This document shows positions 35,811 through 46,674 of a DNA stretch of 64,000 nt, in pieces. A program made the position numbers and the translations under genes. The DNA is from Micropterus salmoides (Eukaryota; Chordata; Actinopteri; Centrarchiformes; Centrarchidae), in contig NW_024040485.1 in assembly GCF_014851395.1 (NCBI RefSeq), positions 19,332,620 through 19,396,619 of the forward strand, written 5' to 3'. The stretch's first letter is position 1. The number at the start of each line of letters is the position of its first letter. The notes beneath the pieces are model-generated. The model had not been told where the DNA came from and did not search any database. It saw only the letters and a list, made by a program, of their open reading frames with translations.

Positions 35811-38800
35811 CTACAGGGAGGCGGTATCTCGAGGCATAAGTTGCAGGCCATTGCTGACCTGGAAGCGGGTTTCATCTGATATACCATACTGCTCCAACGG
35901 GTCCTGCGGAGAAAGCAGACAGTGAGTAAAGATGTAAGAAACAAAAACGTGTACAGAGCAAAATCAAACTTTATATATCAAATGGTTAGTTCACCGAAAC
36001 CACACAAACAAATACAAAACATATTTTACCTCTAGGGAAGTCTAGTCATACAGATTGCTTGGGTTATATTTGGTGAGGTTTTAAGATCTTGAGACTTCTA
36101 TCTCCACCCAAACACAATGTGGGTGAGTGGAATTCAACTGGTCCTTCTCATAGCATTGGAAAAATTACATTTGATAACCTCAACAACCATATTTCTTCAC
36201 AGACTTTGCATTGAACAGTTGGGAACTATTTCCGAGGTCTGTGGATCATCCTGAATATCCAGGTATCTCGGTTGTTTTGGGGGTGGTTGCTCTCAAGATT
36301 AAAACCTTGCAGAATAAAATCTAAACTACCGAATTGTCCTCTATTGATCTATCCAGCTATCTTCTGCTGATATTGATTATATACTGCGCACTTCAGTTGG
36401 TCCAGCATGGCACACATACATTTCACACTGAAATACTTCCTACTAAGTTCAAGATAAGCACCATCTTTGTGGCATTTAGTGTGCCAACATGCTGCTGTGA
36501 AGGGTCTCACCTTGCCAGTGAGCCTGTGGATTTCAGTTCGATAGAATATCAGGTTCTTCCTCATGAACTCGTAACTGCAAAAGATGACATGAGTAATAAC
36601 CCCAGTGTTCAAACAATGTAAAAAAGTACAAAAAAAGAAAAATTAAAGAAAAAGTACAGTAAACACTAGGGCTGCAACTAGGCTTTTAACATATTCATGA
36701 TCAACCATTTCAAATTTCAGTACACAACTTGTTTCAATTCAGTACATCCTATAAACCAAGTCATTGCAGCTTTATTAGACTACTGGCTTACTACTACTAC
36801 TGTCTTAAAACAGAACAACTTTGCATATGTGGGGAAAAAAGTGCATGTTCCACCCAGAAAGCACCCAGGAAGCTTTGGCTATGTGTTGGTTGTTGACTGT
36901 TGAATCATGTCAGCCAGATCAGCCCAATACATATACAGTAGGTACAGCAGCATCATCAGAATAATAAAACACAAAGTCGGCGCTTTAAGACCATCCCCTA
37001 TCACCCTGTTTGGGAGCATTATGTTTTTCTCAGTAAACTTTAACACAGGAAAAGGTCATGTAGTGATGCATCAGTTGACACTGTGTCTCTGCAAACAGCT
37101 ACATTATTCATTTGTTTCCCTTATGCGAGTCTATTACTGGAGGCTAAAACACACTGAGTAGAGGTTGTTCAGATAGCATCTCAATGCACATTAAGACCTG
37201 CAACAGCCACAACCAGCGCCAGAGCAAAATATAGCACTGCAAGAATGTAACCGTATTCAGTCGTAGAGAACACAGTAGTCTTGCCATAATGTTCAATCAT
37301 ATGACCATAGTTTTGTATCTAAGTTAACAATGCACACATACTGGCCTTTGTTTGGAATTATTTTAGATTACTTAATGACGCTATGCAATATGTATGAATG
37401 TTTAACAGCAAATCTTATGCCCCACTGCTTAGTAGGGTTGTGCATGTAATCAAATTCTATTTTCAATTACGATTTTGGCCTTCAAGAATTATGAAAACAA
37501 CGTAATCGAGGTAAAATGATCACTGTGCCGCATTCCATTGCAATGATGCTCTCCTTTATAGCTGTGGCTCCCACCTCTCCATAAAAGCCCAAACTCACTA
37601 ATCGAGCCTTTAGACAGGCTGTGGCAAGTTTAGTTCAGCTCGAGCCGAAATGAGGCACGGGGGAGTTATAACTGTTAAAACTTGTTAGGCAACATTATTT
37701 GCTTTAGACTACAGCATTTTACACTGCATAAATTAGCCTAGCGGACTTTTCTTATACACATAGCTTAAAAAGTACATTTATACTTTTCTCTTTGTTACCT
37801 GCTAAGCCCACACACATACACAGCAAAAGCAACCCCCCCATCCCCAGCCATCCAGGCAAAATACTGTGTTGCTGTCATCCTCTTGTATCAACTGTATTGT
37901 GTTATCATATGGAAGCATTCAGCTTGTAATGATACCAAATTGAGAACTTTTATTTTCTTTAACTTGATAAGAGACAAAAAATGACTCATTAGCAAAACTG
38001 TAATCAATTAATTTTCTATCAAATTGACAGTCAAATGATAGATAGAAAAGAGTCAGCTCTACCTGGCCTTGATAATGGCATCCACCCACTCTCCACACTG
38101 CTCTTCAGAGTCACACTCAAACTGATACTTCCTCTCTGCTTCATCCAGAAATGCTACAAAGAGAAATGTTAATTATGTGAAACCTGGTCAGCAGTGTCGG
38201 TGGGTTATGTAAAATGGGAAAAGCAACTGAAAGCAACTGTGAGGATCCTGTGCCGGTTAATTTCTGGTTAAGAACATGGTTGTTAAAAACAGTAAAAGCA
38301 GTAGTATACATGTACATATACTCTATACTTGTTTTCTCAACAGCATCTACTCAGCAGCAGCAAAAAGAAAGTTTAGTGCTGACATGTATATTAATCATCC
38401 ATTGCTTTAATTGGTTACTGAAAGATCTACAGGTGTTTGATGTGAATTGGAATACTACCTCTGGCGTAATAGTGCAATCTCCTCTTATAGACTCCCTAGT
38501 GACAAGATTAAGTTTTTTGTTTGATAAATTATTTGAGGCCATAAAATAATAGAAATGTTGTGCATGGGAAAATGATGTCTACCACAGTTGCAGCAAAGCC
38601 ATAAAATAAAAAAAGCCCCAGAAATGCTACAAAGAGAAACGCATGTACTGTAAGCCCCGCTCACATCAACAGACTTAAATAATGTGAAACCAGTCAGCAG
38701 TGTGGGTTGATAATGTCAATGTGAAAGTGGGAAATGCAACTGTGAGGATCCTGCAGCTCACCAATAGAGAAGGTATGGCTGTCCTCCCTCTCCACCCGGC

Positions 38801-39342
38801 ACTGCTCCAGCAGCAAAGCTCCAATTGGCTGACAAATAAAAATAATGACTTAATTTTTATTCAGCGTGCTGCTTTCCTTTCCAAGAAATGTCATCGTTTT
38901 ATCATGAGGTATAGGTAGGGCAATGATTACATGAGCGAAGAACAAATGATGTGAGAATAGGTGCAGTAATAACCATGTGTTGGAATATTGATTTAACTGA
39001 CCTCCTCCTCATCAGTCCGGAAATAAAAGAGGAAATTAACGACGAGTTTCACCAGCCTCTTCTTCACAACTGTTTGATAACAAACAAGAACTAAGATGAA
39101 ACTTCACAGACAGACAGACAGTCCTGTTGTCACCACAGCTGATGGGTGACATGAGCAATCTCTGATGACTGCTGATCTTAACATTAACTGCTGCTGCCCA
39201 CACTAACGTTACATGAAACGGAAGTAGGTGTGTAATAGACTGCGTTACCGTCTCCTTTCTTGGGTCCTCGCATCCCCAGCTCAGCTGCCTTCTCTGAGGG
39301 CTGGCGGCTCAGAGACACCAGCTCCTTCTCGTTGAAACGCAT
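35811..39342 (-). CDS. plekhj1: Pleckstrin homology domain-containing family J member 1
   Basis: Exons on the minus strand: 39342-39249, 39069-39002, 38828-38762, 38153-38063, 36574-36511, 35903-35811. Phases join to 158 aa; human PLEKHJ1 is 149. The protein starts MRFNEKELVSLSRQPSEKAA, then GMRGPKKGD. A PH domain spans about residues 23-110 with the conserved C-terminal helix tryptophan at W99 (EQCGEWVDAI). It ends in an EFMRKNLIFYRTEI helix and DPLEQYGISDETRFQ. PH domains bind phosphoinositides or proteins; the cellular role of this small protein is poorly defined. A non-coding exon with a donor at 39616-39611 (GTAAG then GTGAGT) lies upstream. The gene is divergent from sf3a2, as in mammals. 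Intron 3 contains a duplicated acceptor and partial exon 4 (38618-38641) plus a mobile repeat. Confidence 0.95.
37436..38040. repeat. AT-rich interspersed repeat in a plekhj1 intron
   Basis: The start (agggttgtgcatgtaatcaa, then caattacgattttggcc) matches a repeat form common in fish genomes. The far end near 38010-38040 has a related taatcaattaatt stretch. No coding capacity. Class uncertain, possibly a hAT derivative. Confidence 0.35.
38283..38605. mobile_element. Unclassified repeat, copy A, in plekhj1 intron 3
   Basis: Aligns in direct orientation with 41652-42022: shared blocks include agtttagtgctgacatgt, caatctcctcttatagactc and gtgacaagatta. The copies differ by substitutions and indels, so they are older. 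Copy A sits between the two halves of the duplicated intron. Family unknown. Confidence 0.6.
38618..38756 (-). other. Duplicated intron and partial exon 4 of plekhj1 (decoy acceptor)
   Basis: Aligns with 38145-38265, the true exon 4 edge plus adjoining intron. Shared stretches include cagaaatgctacaaagagaa, tgtgaaacc, gtcagcagtgt and aactgtgaggatcctg, with a roughly 40-bp insertion here. The duplicate keeps the 3' splice site (ctctttgtag then CATTTCTGG) but only about 10 nt of exon 4 before it runs into repeat DNA, so it cannot encode the exon. Confidence 0.7.
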
Positions 39343-39616
39343 GGCAGGTCACTGACGCAGTAAAACACTGGTTAAAAGCTGAAAGCAGTCACAGGGAGAC
39401 TTTCGCTACGGTTGAGCCATTCCCACGACCGTGAACATAATAATGGAGTGAGATAATACTTATAAGTAGCCTACTAAGTATACCGCGGACTAAACGTAGC
39501 CGCCTCGCTATCTGAGGCTCTCGAAAAGTGGCGGAGTGTGTGTGGTCATTTCAGCGGTCAAGCAAACACAGCGGTGTCGAACTTCTCCTTCATGCTCACA
39601 CCGGACACACACTCAC

Positions 39617-39690
39617 CTTACGTCTCTGCTGGCAATGACGCTCCTCTTCACTGGTACTAGTACGGTTGCCGGTGAGGGTCAAACTACGCG
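39617..39690 (-). other. plekhj1 non-coding first exon and promoter
   Basis: On the minus strand, GCCAGCAGAGACGTAAG is followed by a strong donor GTGAGTGTG. An acceptor near 39382 (gtgactgctttcag) precedes the ATG at 39342. The region is CpG-richer than its surroundings. Confidence 0.5.
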
Positions 39691-39699
39691 AATAGCGCC

Positions 39700-40260
39700 T
39701 TTCACGATGTAACCCACTGGTGTAGGAAGTGGTGTCCTTTACAATAGTCAAAGTATTGTAAAAATACTCTGTTACAAGTGAAAGTGCATTGATATTTTTT
39801 ATATATATAACCAGGAAATATAGCCCTTGTGACTGCTGTACTATATTATATATTAAATCATTGGATTATCATTACTCATACGTTACAGTGTGAGCAACAG
39901 GCTGTAGTTGGTTACCGTGGAGCTAATTTAACTATTTCGTATTAGACTGCAACTAATGATAATTTTCATTATGGATCAATCTGCTGATTATTTTCTCAAT
40001 TAATCGATTGTTTGATTGATTGTTTGTTTCACAATGTTTATTTTGTCCAACCAATGATCTAACTAAAATTATTGTAAATGAATTAAAATGATTAAAAAGA
40101 GATTAAAGAGAAAAGAATTCTCACAAAGTAAAAAGTAGTATTCCCTCTGAAATGTAATGGAGTATAAGCAGAAACTGGCATTAAAGAAAAATACTCAAGT
40201 AAGGCATAAGTAGGTACCACAAATTTGTAGGCTACTTAAGTACAATTCTAGAGTAAATGT
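39700..40260. mobile_element. Fish interspersed repeat in the plekhj1/sf3a2 gap
   Basis: Phrases such as aaaaatactctgttacaagt, gactgcaactaatgataatt, ctcaattaatcgattg and ctacttaagtacaattctag are typical of a short non-autonomous fish element; a fragment of similar type is at 21395-21480. No coding capacity. Borders approximate. Confidence 0.5.
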
Positions 40261-41369
40261 CAGAATCATAACCACCCTTATTATCCAAGTAAGCTTACAT
40301 ATACAAGGAATTTGCTTTGGCGTTTTGGTGCTTAACAATAAACATAAAATTATAAGAGCGATAAAGGCAGATCAAGTAAATAAAAAAAATGACAATAATA
40401 TATGAAAAGATAAAAGAATAAGAAGAAAGGATATGTATGATATGGCTGCTGTTTAAATTACAGTTAGTTCAGCGATGTGCAAAATATTTATGTACTATAT
40501 GTATTTTATACCACCACTTATGCAGCATGTTGTAGTGACATATAATGTGCTGTACTGTCCAAAACCACACAAGCGTTAAAGTATCTTGAAATTATATGGT
40601 ACTTACAAATCCGAGAATACGGTATTCAAAAAACATTGCAGAGAATGGTAGCCCACAGGAGAGTATTGTCAATTGTTATTCATAGTTATAATTAACATAC
40701 GTTTTTAACATAAAATCACTAGACATGGTGGATGTAGAGCAGTTGGAATTTACTGTAGATTCTCAATTGTGAATACAAACAATATTCTTTACAAGAAAGA
40801 AACATAATAGTTAATATATTTGTTTATTTTATTTGAGAGAAGGGACAGTGCAAATTAATAAAACAAAAACACGTTAAAAGAAAAAGAGAATTAGCCAAGA
40901 GGCTATTTTTCTTCCGTGTAGTCCATAGGTGTAGTCCCTGGCTAAGGTGTTACAAAGGCTTTGTGACGGTCCAATCAATCACCAACACGTAAAGTGGTGG
41001 TAATGGTTTTGATTTCTACAAATAACCACAAACACATTTTATTTAGATATTTATTCTTTTCACAAATGATAATACAATTTCCAATCTGAGTGCAGCATTT
41101 TGGTTGATATTAATTTGATTAGAATTGTTTAGTAATTTATACCTGTCCAATTGTTTCCCCACATACTGCTGCTGCTGAGTCATCTGCCTAAGGTGAGCTG
41201 GAGTTTGAAACTGCTTTTTATACTGCTCCACAGGAAGTGGAAGGAACCAACTCCTGGCAGTGGGCAGGGGGACTCTGAACTACAAAATCCTTAACAACAC
41301 AGCAGCATGTTTATTTTGGGTCTTTTTAACTGTAGTAAGTTAAGTTTTATCCCCTTTGTGTCATTCAGT

Positions 41370-41585
41370 AGGTCGGATTTGTTATGTTAAGAGTTATGTT
41401 GTACTATTGTTATGTTGACCTGGGTTTACTTAAAGACCCACTTTAATTATGTTGATACTTTGTTGTCTAATATAGTTTAAGTACTTTTAAAAAAAACTTT
41501 TAATTGATTTAGTTGGCCGAATAAAGCCTATAATTTTCTAAACCTCCACCTTGTGTCCCTGCCTTTACTGCTTGGTCCCTGACAG
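41370..41585 (+). mobile_element. Possible solo LTR
   Basis: The segment begins near TGTTATGTTAAG, has AATAAA at 41521-41526, and ends at about 41584 with a pyrimidine-rich tract and GGTCCCTGACA. The TG...CA bounds and internal poly(A) signal fit an LTR, but no target duplication or internal retroelement region was found. Confidence 0.3.
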
Positions 41586-41651
41586 GCTTCCTAAATACAT
41601 CAAAGCAAAACCAATACAGGGCAAGCTGTTTAAAAATTGGAAAAGGACACT

Positions 41652-42022
41652 CTTTTTCAAACAGTAAAAGCAACAGTATATATGTTTATATAATATATAC
41701 TTGTTTACTATACAAACAAGCACAACATATAGCCTAGAGCAGCAGCAAAAAGAGAGTTTAGTGCTGACATGTGTAGGATAAATCATCCATTGTTTAAATT
41801 GGTGTCTGAAAGATCAATAGGTGTTTGTCTGATGTGAACTGGAATTATACCTCTGACAAACCAGGCTCACTGACTAAAGGCAATGTAATTCTGCAATCTC
41901 CTCTTATAGACTCCCTTGTGACAAGATTATGTTTTTTGTTTTGTATAAATTTGTTGAGGCCATGAGATAATAAAAATGATGTGCATAGGGAAATAATGTC
42001 TACAATATTAGCAGCGAAGCCA
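41652..42022. mobile_element. Unclassified repeat, copy B
   Basis: Direct-orientation homologue of 38283-38605, slightly longer, with an additional block near 41858-41885 (caaaccaggctcactgacta). It lies immediately upstream of the sf3a2 promoter. Confidence 0.6.
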
Positions 42023-42169
42023 AACGGCCTTCTGTGGCTTTATTCTGCCATTTTCCTTTAGATTTATTTTGAAAAGCTGTTAGAGGGTTTTGTCTCATTG
42101 ATAAAGAAAATCATTTAACCTTTAAGACAAGGGGGAGTGCAAAACTGTTGGCCATGTTATTGGGAAAAC

Positions 42170-42291
42170 CAGTCGGGCCCTCGCTCCAATCCAGGAGGAG
42201 GCGGTAATGCGCCGGATGCGGAAGAAAGAGCCACCTGAGCATGCGCACTACAAATATACGTTGGCATGATCCAAACGTTGAGGAGTTGGTG
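42170..42291 (+). promoter_or_regulatory. sf3a2 promoter and 5' non-coding exon
   Basis: A CpG-rich patch holds an NRF1-like site GAGCATGCGCAC (about 42237-42248) and CGGAAG (ETS core). The non-coding exon ends at 42291 with a strong donor (GGAGTTG then GTGAGTG). The next exon starts near 43118 (cccccctcag) and carries the ATG at 43213. Confidence 0.6.
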
Positions 42292-43212
42292 AGTGTTTTG
42301 AACAAAGAGAACTGTTTATAATATATTGGCATGTGTGGTTATCGTTTTATCATGTAATTAATCAATATATTACTACATAAATAGAGCTAGTTAGGTTTTA
42401 TGTGTTGTTTGATCACTCATATTTGTTAGAATCCATACTAGCTGGTAACAAACACCGTTAGCTTAGCATTAGCTAGCGTTACGTTAAGCTAACATACTGC
42501 AGCTAGCTGGACTATGCAGAGATCACTCAGTATAATAAATTTGTATTGTAGTGTGATAAAATTTAACTGATAACTGTGGTGAATTATCTCAGTTAATCAA
42601 TATATAGTTGGCTAAATAGCTGTGTTGTTGCCCGTTTGCTTTATTTCCCAGAAGTTAGTAAAGAGGGGTCTGAAGAGTCATGTATTGTTTGTAAAGCACA
42701 TGAAATCCAACTCAGACAATTTACAGAAATGCAGATGTCACTCTACATGAATTAAAGAAAACTTAAAAAAGGCTTAAAAGGAGTACACTGTTTCGAGTTC
42801 TTGTGAAACAGTTAGTTACGGAAAAGTGACAAACTCGTTCCGGATGTAACTTAACGGTAGTTGTCTTTAACATGTCTTTGGAAATTAAGGGGGCACTTAC
42901 TGTAGTTAATCATCTCCTCAAACTGTATACACCATCAATACAGCAAATACAGTTTGGTATTAAATTATAGTCAGAAGAGGTAACGTAACTCGACACGTGG
43001 TATTGTGTTGTACTGCAATCCAGGAATATATACCCTAACCCCTACGGTCATTTATTCAATTTATTCAATTATTTACATCCTTGGCAACAGTGTGTGCGTT
43101 GTTTTCCCCCCCTCAGATAATCAGGAAGGGATCTGCTTTTAGTACCGGTCCACTGTTGACTGGGTAAAACAAGTGCGAGTGTCTGCGTGATTGGGCCCAT
43201 CACTTTGCAAAG

Positions 43213-45825
43213 ATGGATTTCCAACATCGAGCTGGAGGCAAGACGGGGAGTGGTGGAGTGGCATCTGCCTCTGAGAGTAACCGTGATAGGCGAGAACGGT
43301 TACGTCAGTTGGCCCTAGAGACCATTGACATCAACAAAGACCCTTACTTTATGAAGAATCATTTAGGATCATACGAGTGCAAACTTTGCTTGACACTTCA
43401 CAACAATGAGGTGAGGATGCACTTGAAATCGAGTCTATCAATCTTAGATTATATGAACTATTTATTGTTATCTAAGTATCTGGTTTGAAAGGAAAAATTA
43501 CAAACTGCTCTCATCTGCGTTACAGGGCAGCTACTTGGCTCACACACAAGGAAAGAAACATCAGACCAACTTGTAAGTCCACATCATGTCTTTAGCATGT
43601 CACACATGGAAATTCTGCTGTTGCACATTGGCTCCTAGGTTTTGGTTTAGTTAAACTGGTGTTTTGAGTTATAAAGTGATAATTAGAGTTAAATGAGTTA
43701 AGCTGACCTGCAGGTATGCAACAACCCTCTGTGTCCCGTGTGTTAATTAACATTTCAAAACAATATATAACTATATATTTTGTTTGTTTCAGAGCACGGA
43801 GAGCAGCCAAGGAGGCAAAAGAAGCTCCCGCTCAGCCAGCTCCAGCGAAAGTGAAAGTTGAAGTCAAGAAGTTTGTCAAAATTGGTCGACCAGGATACAA
43901 AGGTAAGCTCGCTGTGTGTTATTTATAAGTGCAGGCATGATTTAGTTTATGCTGATAAGAGGTTTCACTGCAAATGCGTTGTGTATTAATGTTTGGTCCA
44001 TGTATTTCTCTTCTTTATAGTAACCAAACAGAGGGACCCAGAGACCGGACAGCAGTCCTTACTTTTCCAGGTTAGTGTGACTGGTGGGATTCCCTGTGGA
44101 TGATCTGTTTAGATTTGAGAGGAATTTGTCGTTCTGGGAACATCAAAAAACTAAGCAAATTAACATTAATGCCCCACTTAAGGGGATGTGCTATAAAGTT
44201 ATCCAGTTTGCTCAAATTAGTATTTTGAAAGCAGTCTTGGACCTTCTCCAGCTTTTTGATCATCAAATGCTGGCAATAATAAGAAACAATGTAAGAAACT
44301 GAGTTTTGCTTTCTCAAACAACTGTCTAATAACAGCCAGTACTCACTGTTTATTGGCATCTCTTCTTTATGGAGGAACTTGCAAGCATGTGATTTACAGC
44401 AGGGCAGATATTGTTGGCTTTTTATCCTACACAGTCTGTGTGCGGTTGGGTCACATACCTGCGATTTTGCCCATGTTAATGTGACAAATTTGGTCCTGCT
44501 AGTTAAATGTAGAAAGCAGCTGTATACTGAAATTGTCACCGATACCTTCAACCTATAAAATTTATTACCGCATCAGTGACAACTAAGTATTATTATTATT
44601 ATTTTTTTTTTAGCTGTTGAGGTTACTGATTTTCAAAGACAAATCTATAAACTACCTGTTTTTCTTTTCATCAGATTGACTACCCAGAGATCGCCGAAGG
44701 AATCGGACCCAGGCATCGTTTCATGTCTGCTTATGAACAGCGCATCGAGCCCCCTGATCGTCGCTGGCAGTACCTGCTTTTGGCTGCTGAACCATATGAA
44801 ACTATTGCATTTAAGGTGACTAGGAGTTGCATTTCTGTTGTGCTCTTAAGCCTGATTTAAACTTCTGCATTGAGTCTACACCATAGCCTACAGCGAAAGG
44901 TACGCACGTAGTCCGTATTTATAATTGTGGGTTGGTGTCTGCGTCATTCTGCAATAACACGGCCAAAACATTAGTTGGTAGTAGCTTTATAGAGTCCATG
45001 ACTTCCAGTTTAGCCCTATGCTAACTTGAATGGGGGTAAAATGATAATCCTGCAGCTCTTCTAGAATTTTCAAATGCTAACGAATGGATCACATTTCGTT
45101 AGTGAAACGAGTCATTTTGTGGGGGTTGTGATGCTCAAAAAAATGTATCCACCGTCTCAGACGTTTGATTGGCTTCAAAGCACTGAGCACCTTCAGTGGG
45201 CTTGGAGGAAATGCAATGCTACCAAGCTGACCAATCACAGTTCTTGCAGTCCGCGTCTTCTAGTTACATTTTTAGGGAGATGCACGTCTGGCTATGGTGT
45301 AGATTCGATGCAGAAATATAAATCAGGCTTTATACTGTTTTTCTTCTTTCAATGTCATAACATCAACCTCTTTGGTCTTTTAGGTCCCCAGTAGAGAAAT
45401 TGATAAAGCAGAAAACCGATTCTGGACCCACTGGAACAGAGAAACTAAACAGGTACTAATAAGCTGATTATCAATTGTTACAACAAAGCCAACCTAGGTA
45501 TGTCAGGAAGTATGTGGTTTAACCTTTCATGTTTTTCCCCCCCTCCCAGTTCTTCCTACAGTTCCACTTCAAAATGGAGAAATCTGTTTCCCAGTCCAGC
45601 GGTCCAGCACCACCTGCAGGTGTGAAGCGCCCCCCTCCTCTCATGAGTGGAGGTGGACCTCGTCCACCAAATGATAGTATGCCCCCTCCCCCGCCAGGAG
45701 GGATGCACGTCCCTCCTCTCCCACCTGGTGCCCCGGGTGCCCCCCATATGCCCCCTCAGATGCCCATGCCCCCCATGCCAATGAGGCCGCCTCCTCCTGA
45801 AGGCCTTACAATATCTAATAATTGA
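43213..45825 (+). CDS. sf3a2: Splicing factor 3A subunit 2 (SF3a66)
   Basis: Coding exons: 43213-43410, 43526-43572, 43793-43902, 44021-44070, 44675-44815, 45384-45452, 45550-45825. Phases join to 296 aa. The start MDFQHRAGGKTGSGGV is the family N-terminus. A matrin/U1-type zinc finger has C56, C59, H72 and H78 (YECKLC then HTQGKKH). The SF3A2 core follows (FVKIGRPGYK, then YPEIAEGIGPRHRFMSAYEQ), then a proline/methionine-rich tail from about residue 229. SF3A2 is part of the SF3a trimer that assembles mature 17S U2 snRNP and holds the branch-site region. The tail is much shorter than in human SF3A2 (464 aa), which has many proline-rich repeats. A poly(A) signal is at 46094-46099. The gene diverges from plekhj1 and converges on jsrp1. 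Confidence 0.97.
44849..45329. mobile_element. Harbinger-like TIR element in an sf3a2 intron
   Basis: The 481-bp element has long inverted repeats of about 40 bp: the left begins AGCCTGATTTAAACTTCTGC and the right, read inward, begins AGCCTGATTTATATTTCTGC. Both continue to ACACCATAGCC. The flanking 3-bp TTA direct repeat (44846-44848 and 45330-45332) is the target size and sequence of PIF/Harbinger. No transposase is encoded. Confidence 0.8.
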
Positions 45826-46145
45826 TCCCCCTACCATTGTATCATGATTGATTTCTTTCATGGTATGCTGTCACACTGCCCTGCATAGTACATCTCCCTT
45901 TTAATATTGCAGCTACATTCAGTTTGATTATTTCAACACTTTATGTCAACATTTAGTGGAGTTTTATACATTTGTTTGGTTTATGTAAATGTGTAGGGCA
46001 GCCCATATGACTACACTGTTTTGTATAAATGCTTAGATTCTGGATATGAAGCTATGATTGAAAATAGCTCATCTTTTAAGATGCTGTTTTTGTAATAAAA
46101 GTCTGTGGAGAAAAACATTTGTGTCTGGAAGACATCATACAAAGA

Positions 46146-46236
46146 TTTATTGATGTGTCTTGTGCTTGTGTGAATGGGTGAAAGTAGAAAAAAAACAAAC
46201 ACTGTAGAAGTTGCTGATCAGGATAAAAACTTTATT
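46146..46236 (-). terminator. jsrp1 poly(A) signals, tail to tail with sf3a2
   Basis: Minus-strand AATAAA motifs lie at 46236-46231 and 46151-46146, while the sf3a2 signal on + is at 46094-46099. The two convergent transcripts therefore end within about 150 bp of each other or overlap slightly. Confidence 0.5.
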
Positions 46237-46674
46237 GGGGAGAAGACCCTTTAACGTTTCTCTCTGAAGCAGCCCATGTGACATAACATGGGTCATGTTA
46301 TTGATAAGCCCCAATCTCGATGATTAGTTCGCCTTCCTAACTAGATACTATTGACAGTTAACTGAGCTAGCAAGATTGATTATTAACAGTTTATTAAGGA
46401 TGATGTAGATCTTTCAACACTAAAGGGAATCAAATCATCATATGGAGATTTAAAATCAAGCAGTTGGCACAATAAATTCAATGAAAAAGGAGGTCCGTAA
46501 ACACATCACATCTGTAGCAAAGCAAAAAAAAACCTGACATTGATGGTGTGTGGCCATTTTAACTGGAAGCACACTATATTTGAATTCAATATCGCCACCT
46601 TTCAATGTTGAAATCAATCAATTCAGGTGAAAGTTGTTTAGAAATTGAATTTCTGTCTGCCACAATAGAAATAA

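Noticed and set aside
41043..41231. Gln-rich 62-codon minus-strand frame
   Set aside because: Short, low-complexity, in a repeat-filled gap and without splice partners.
45556..45861. 101-codon minus-strand open frame
   Set aside because: Antisense of the proline-rich last exon of sf3a2.
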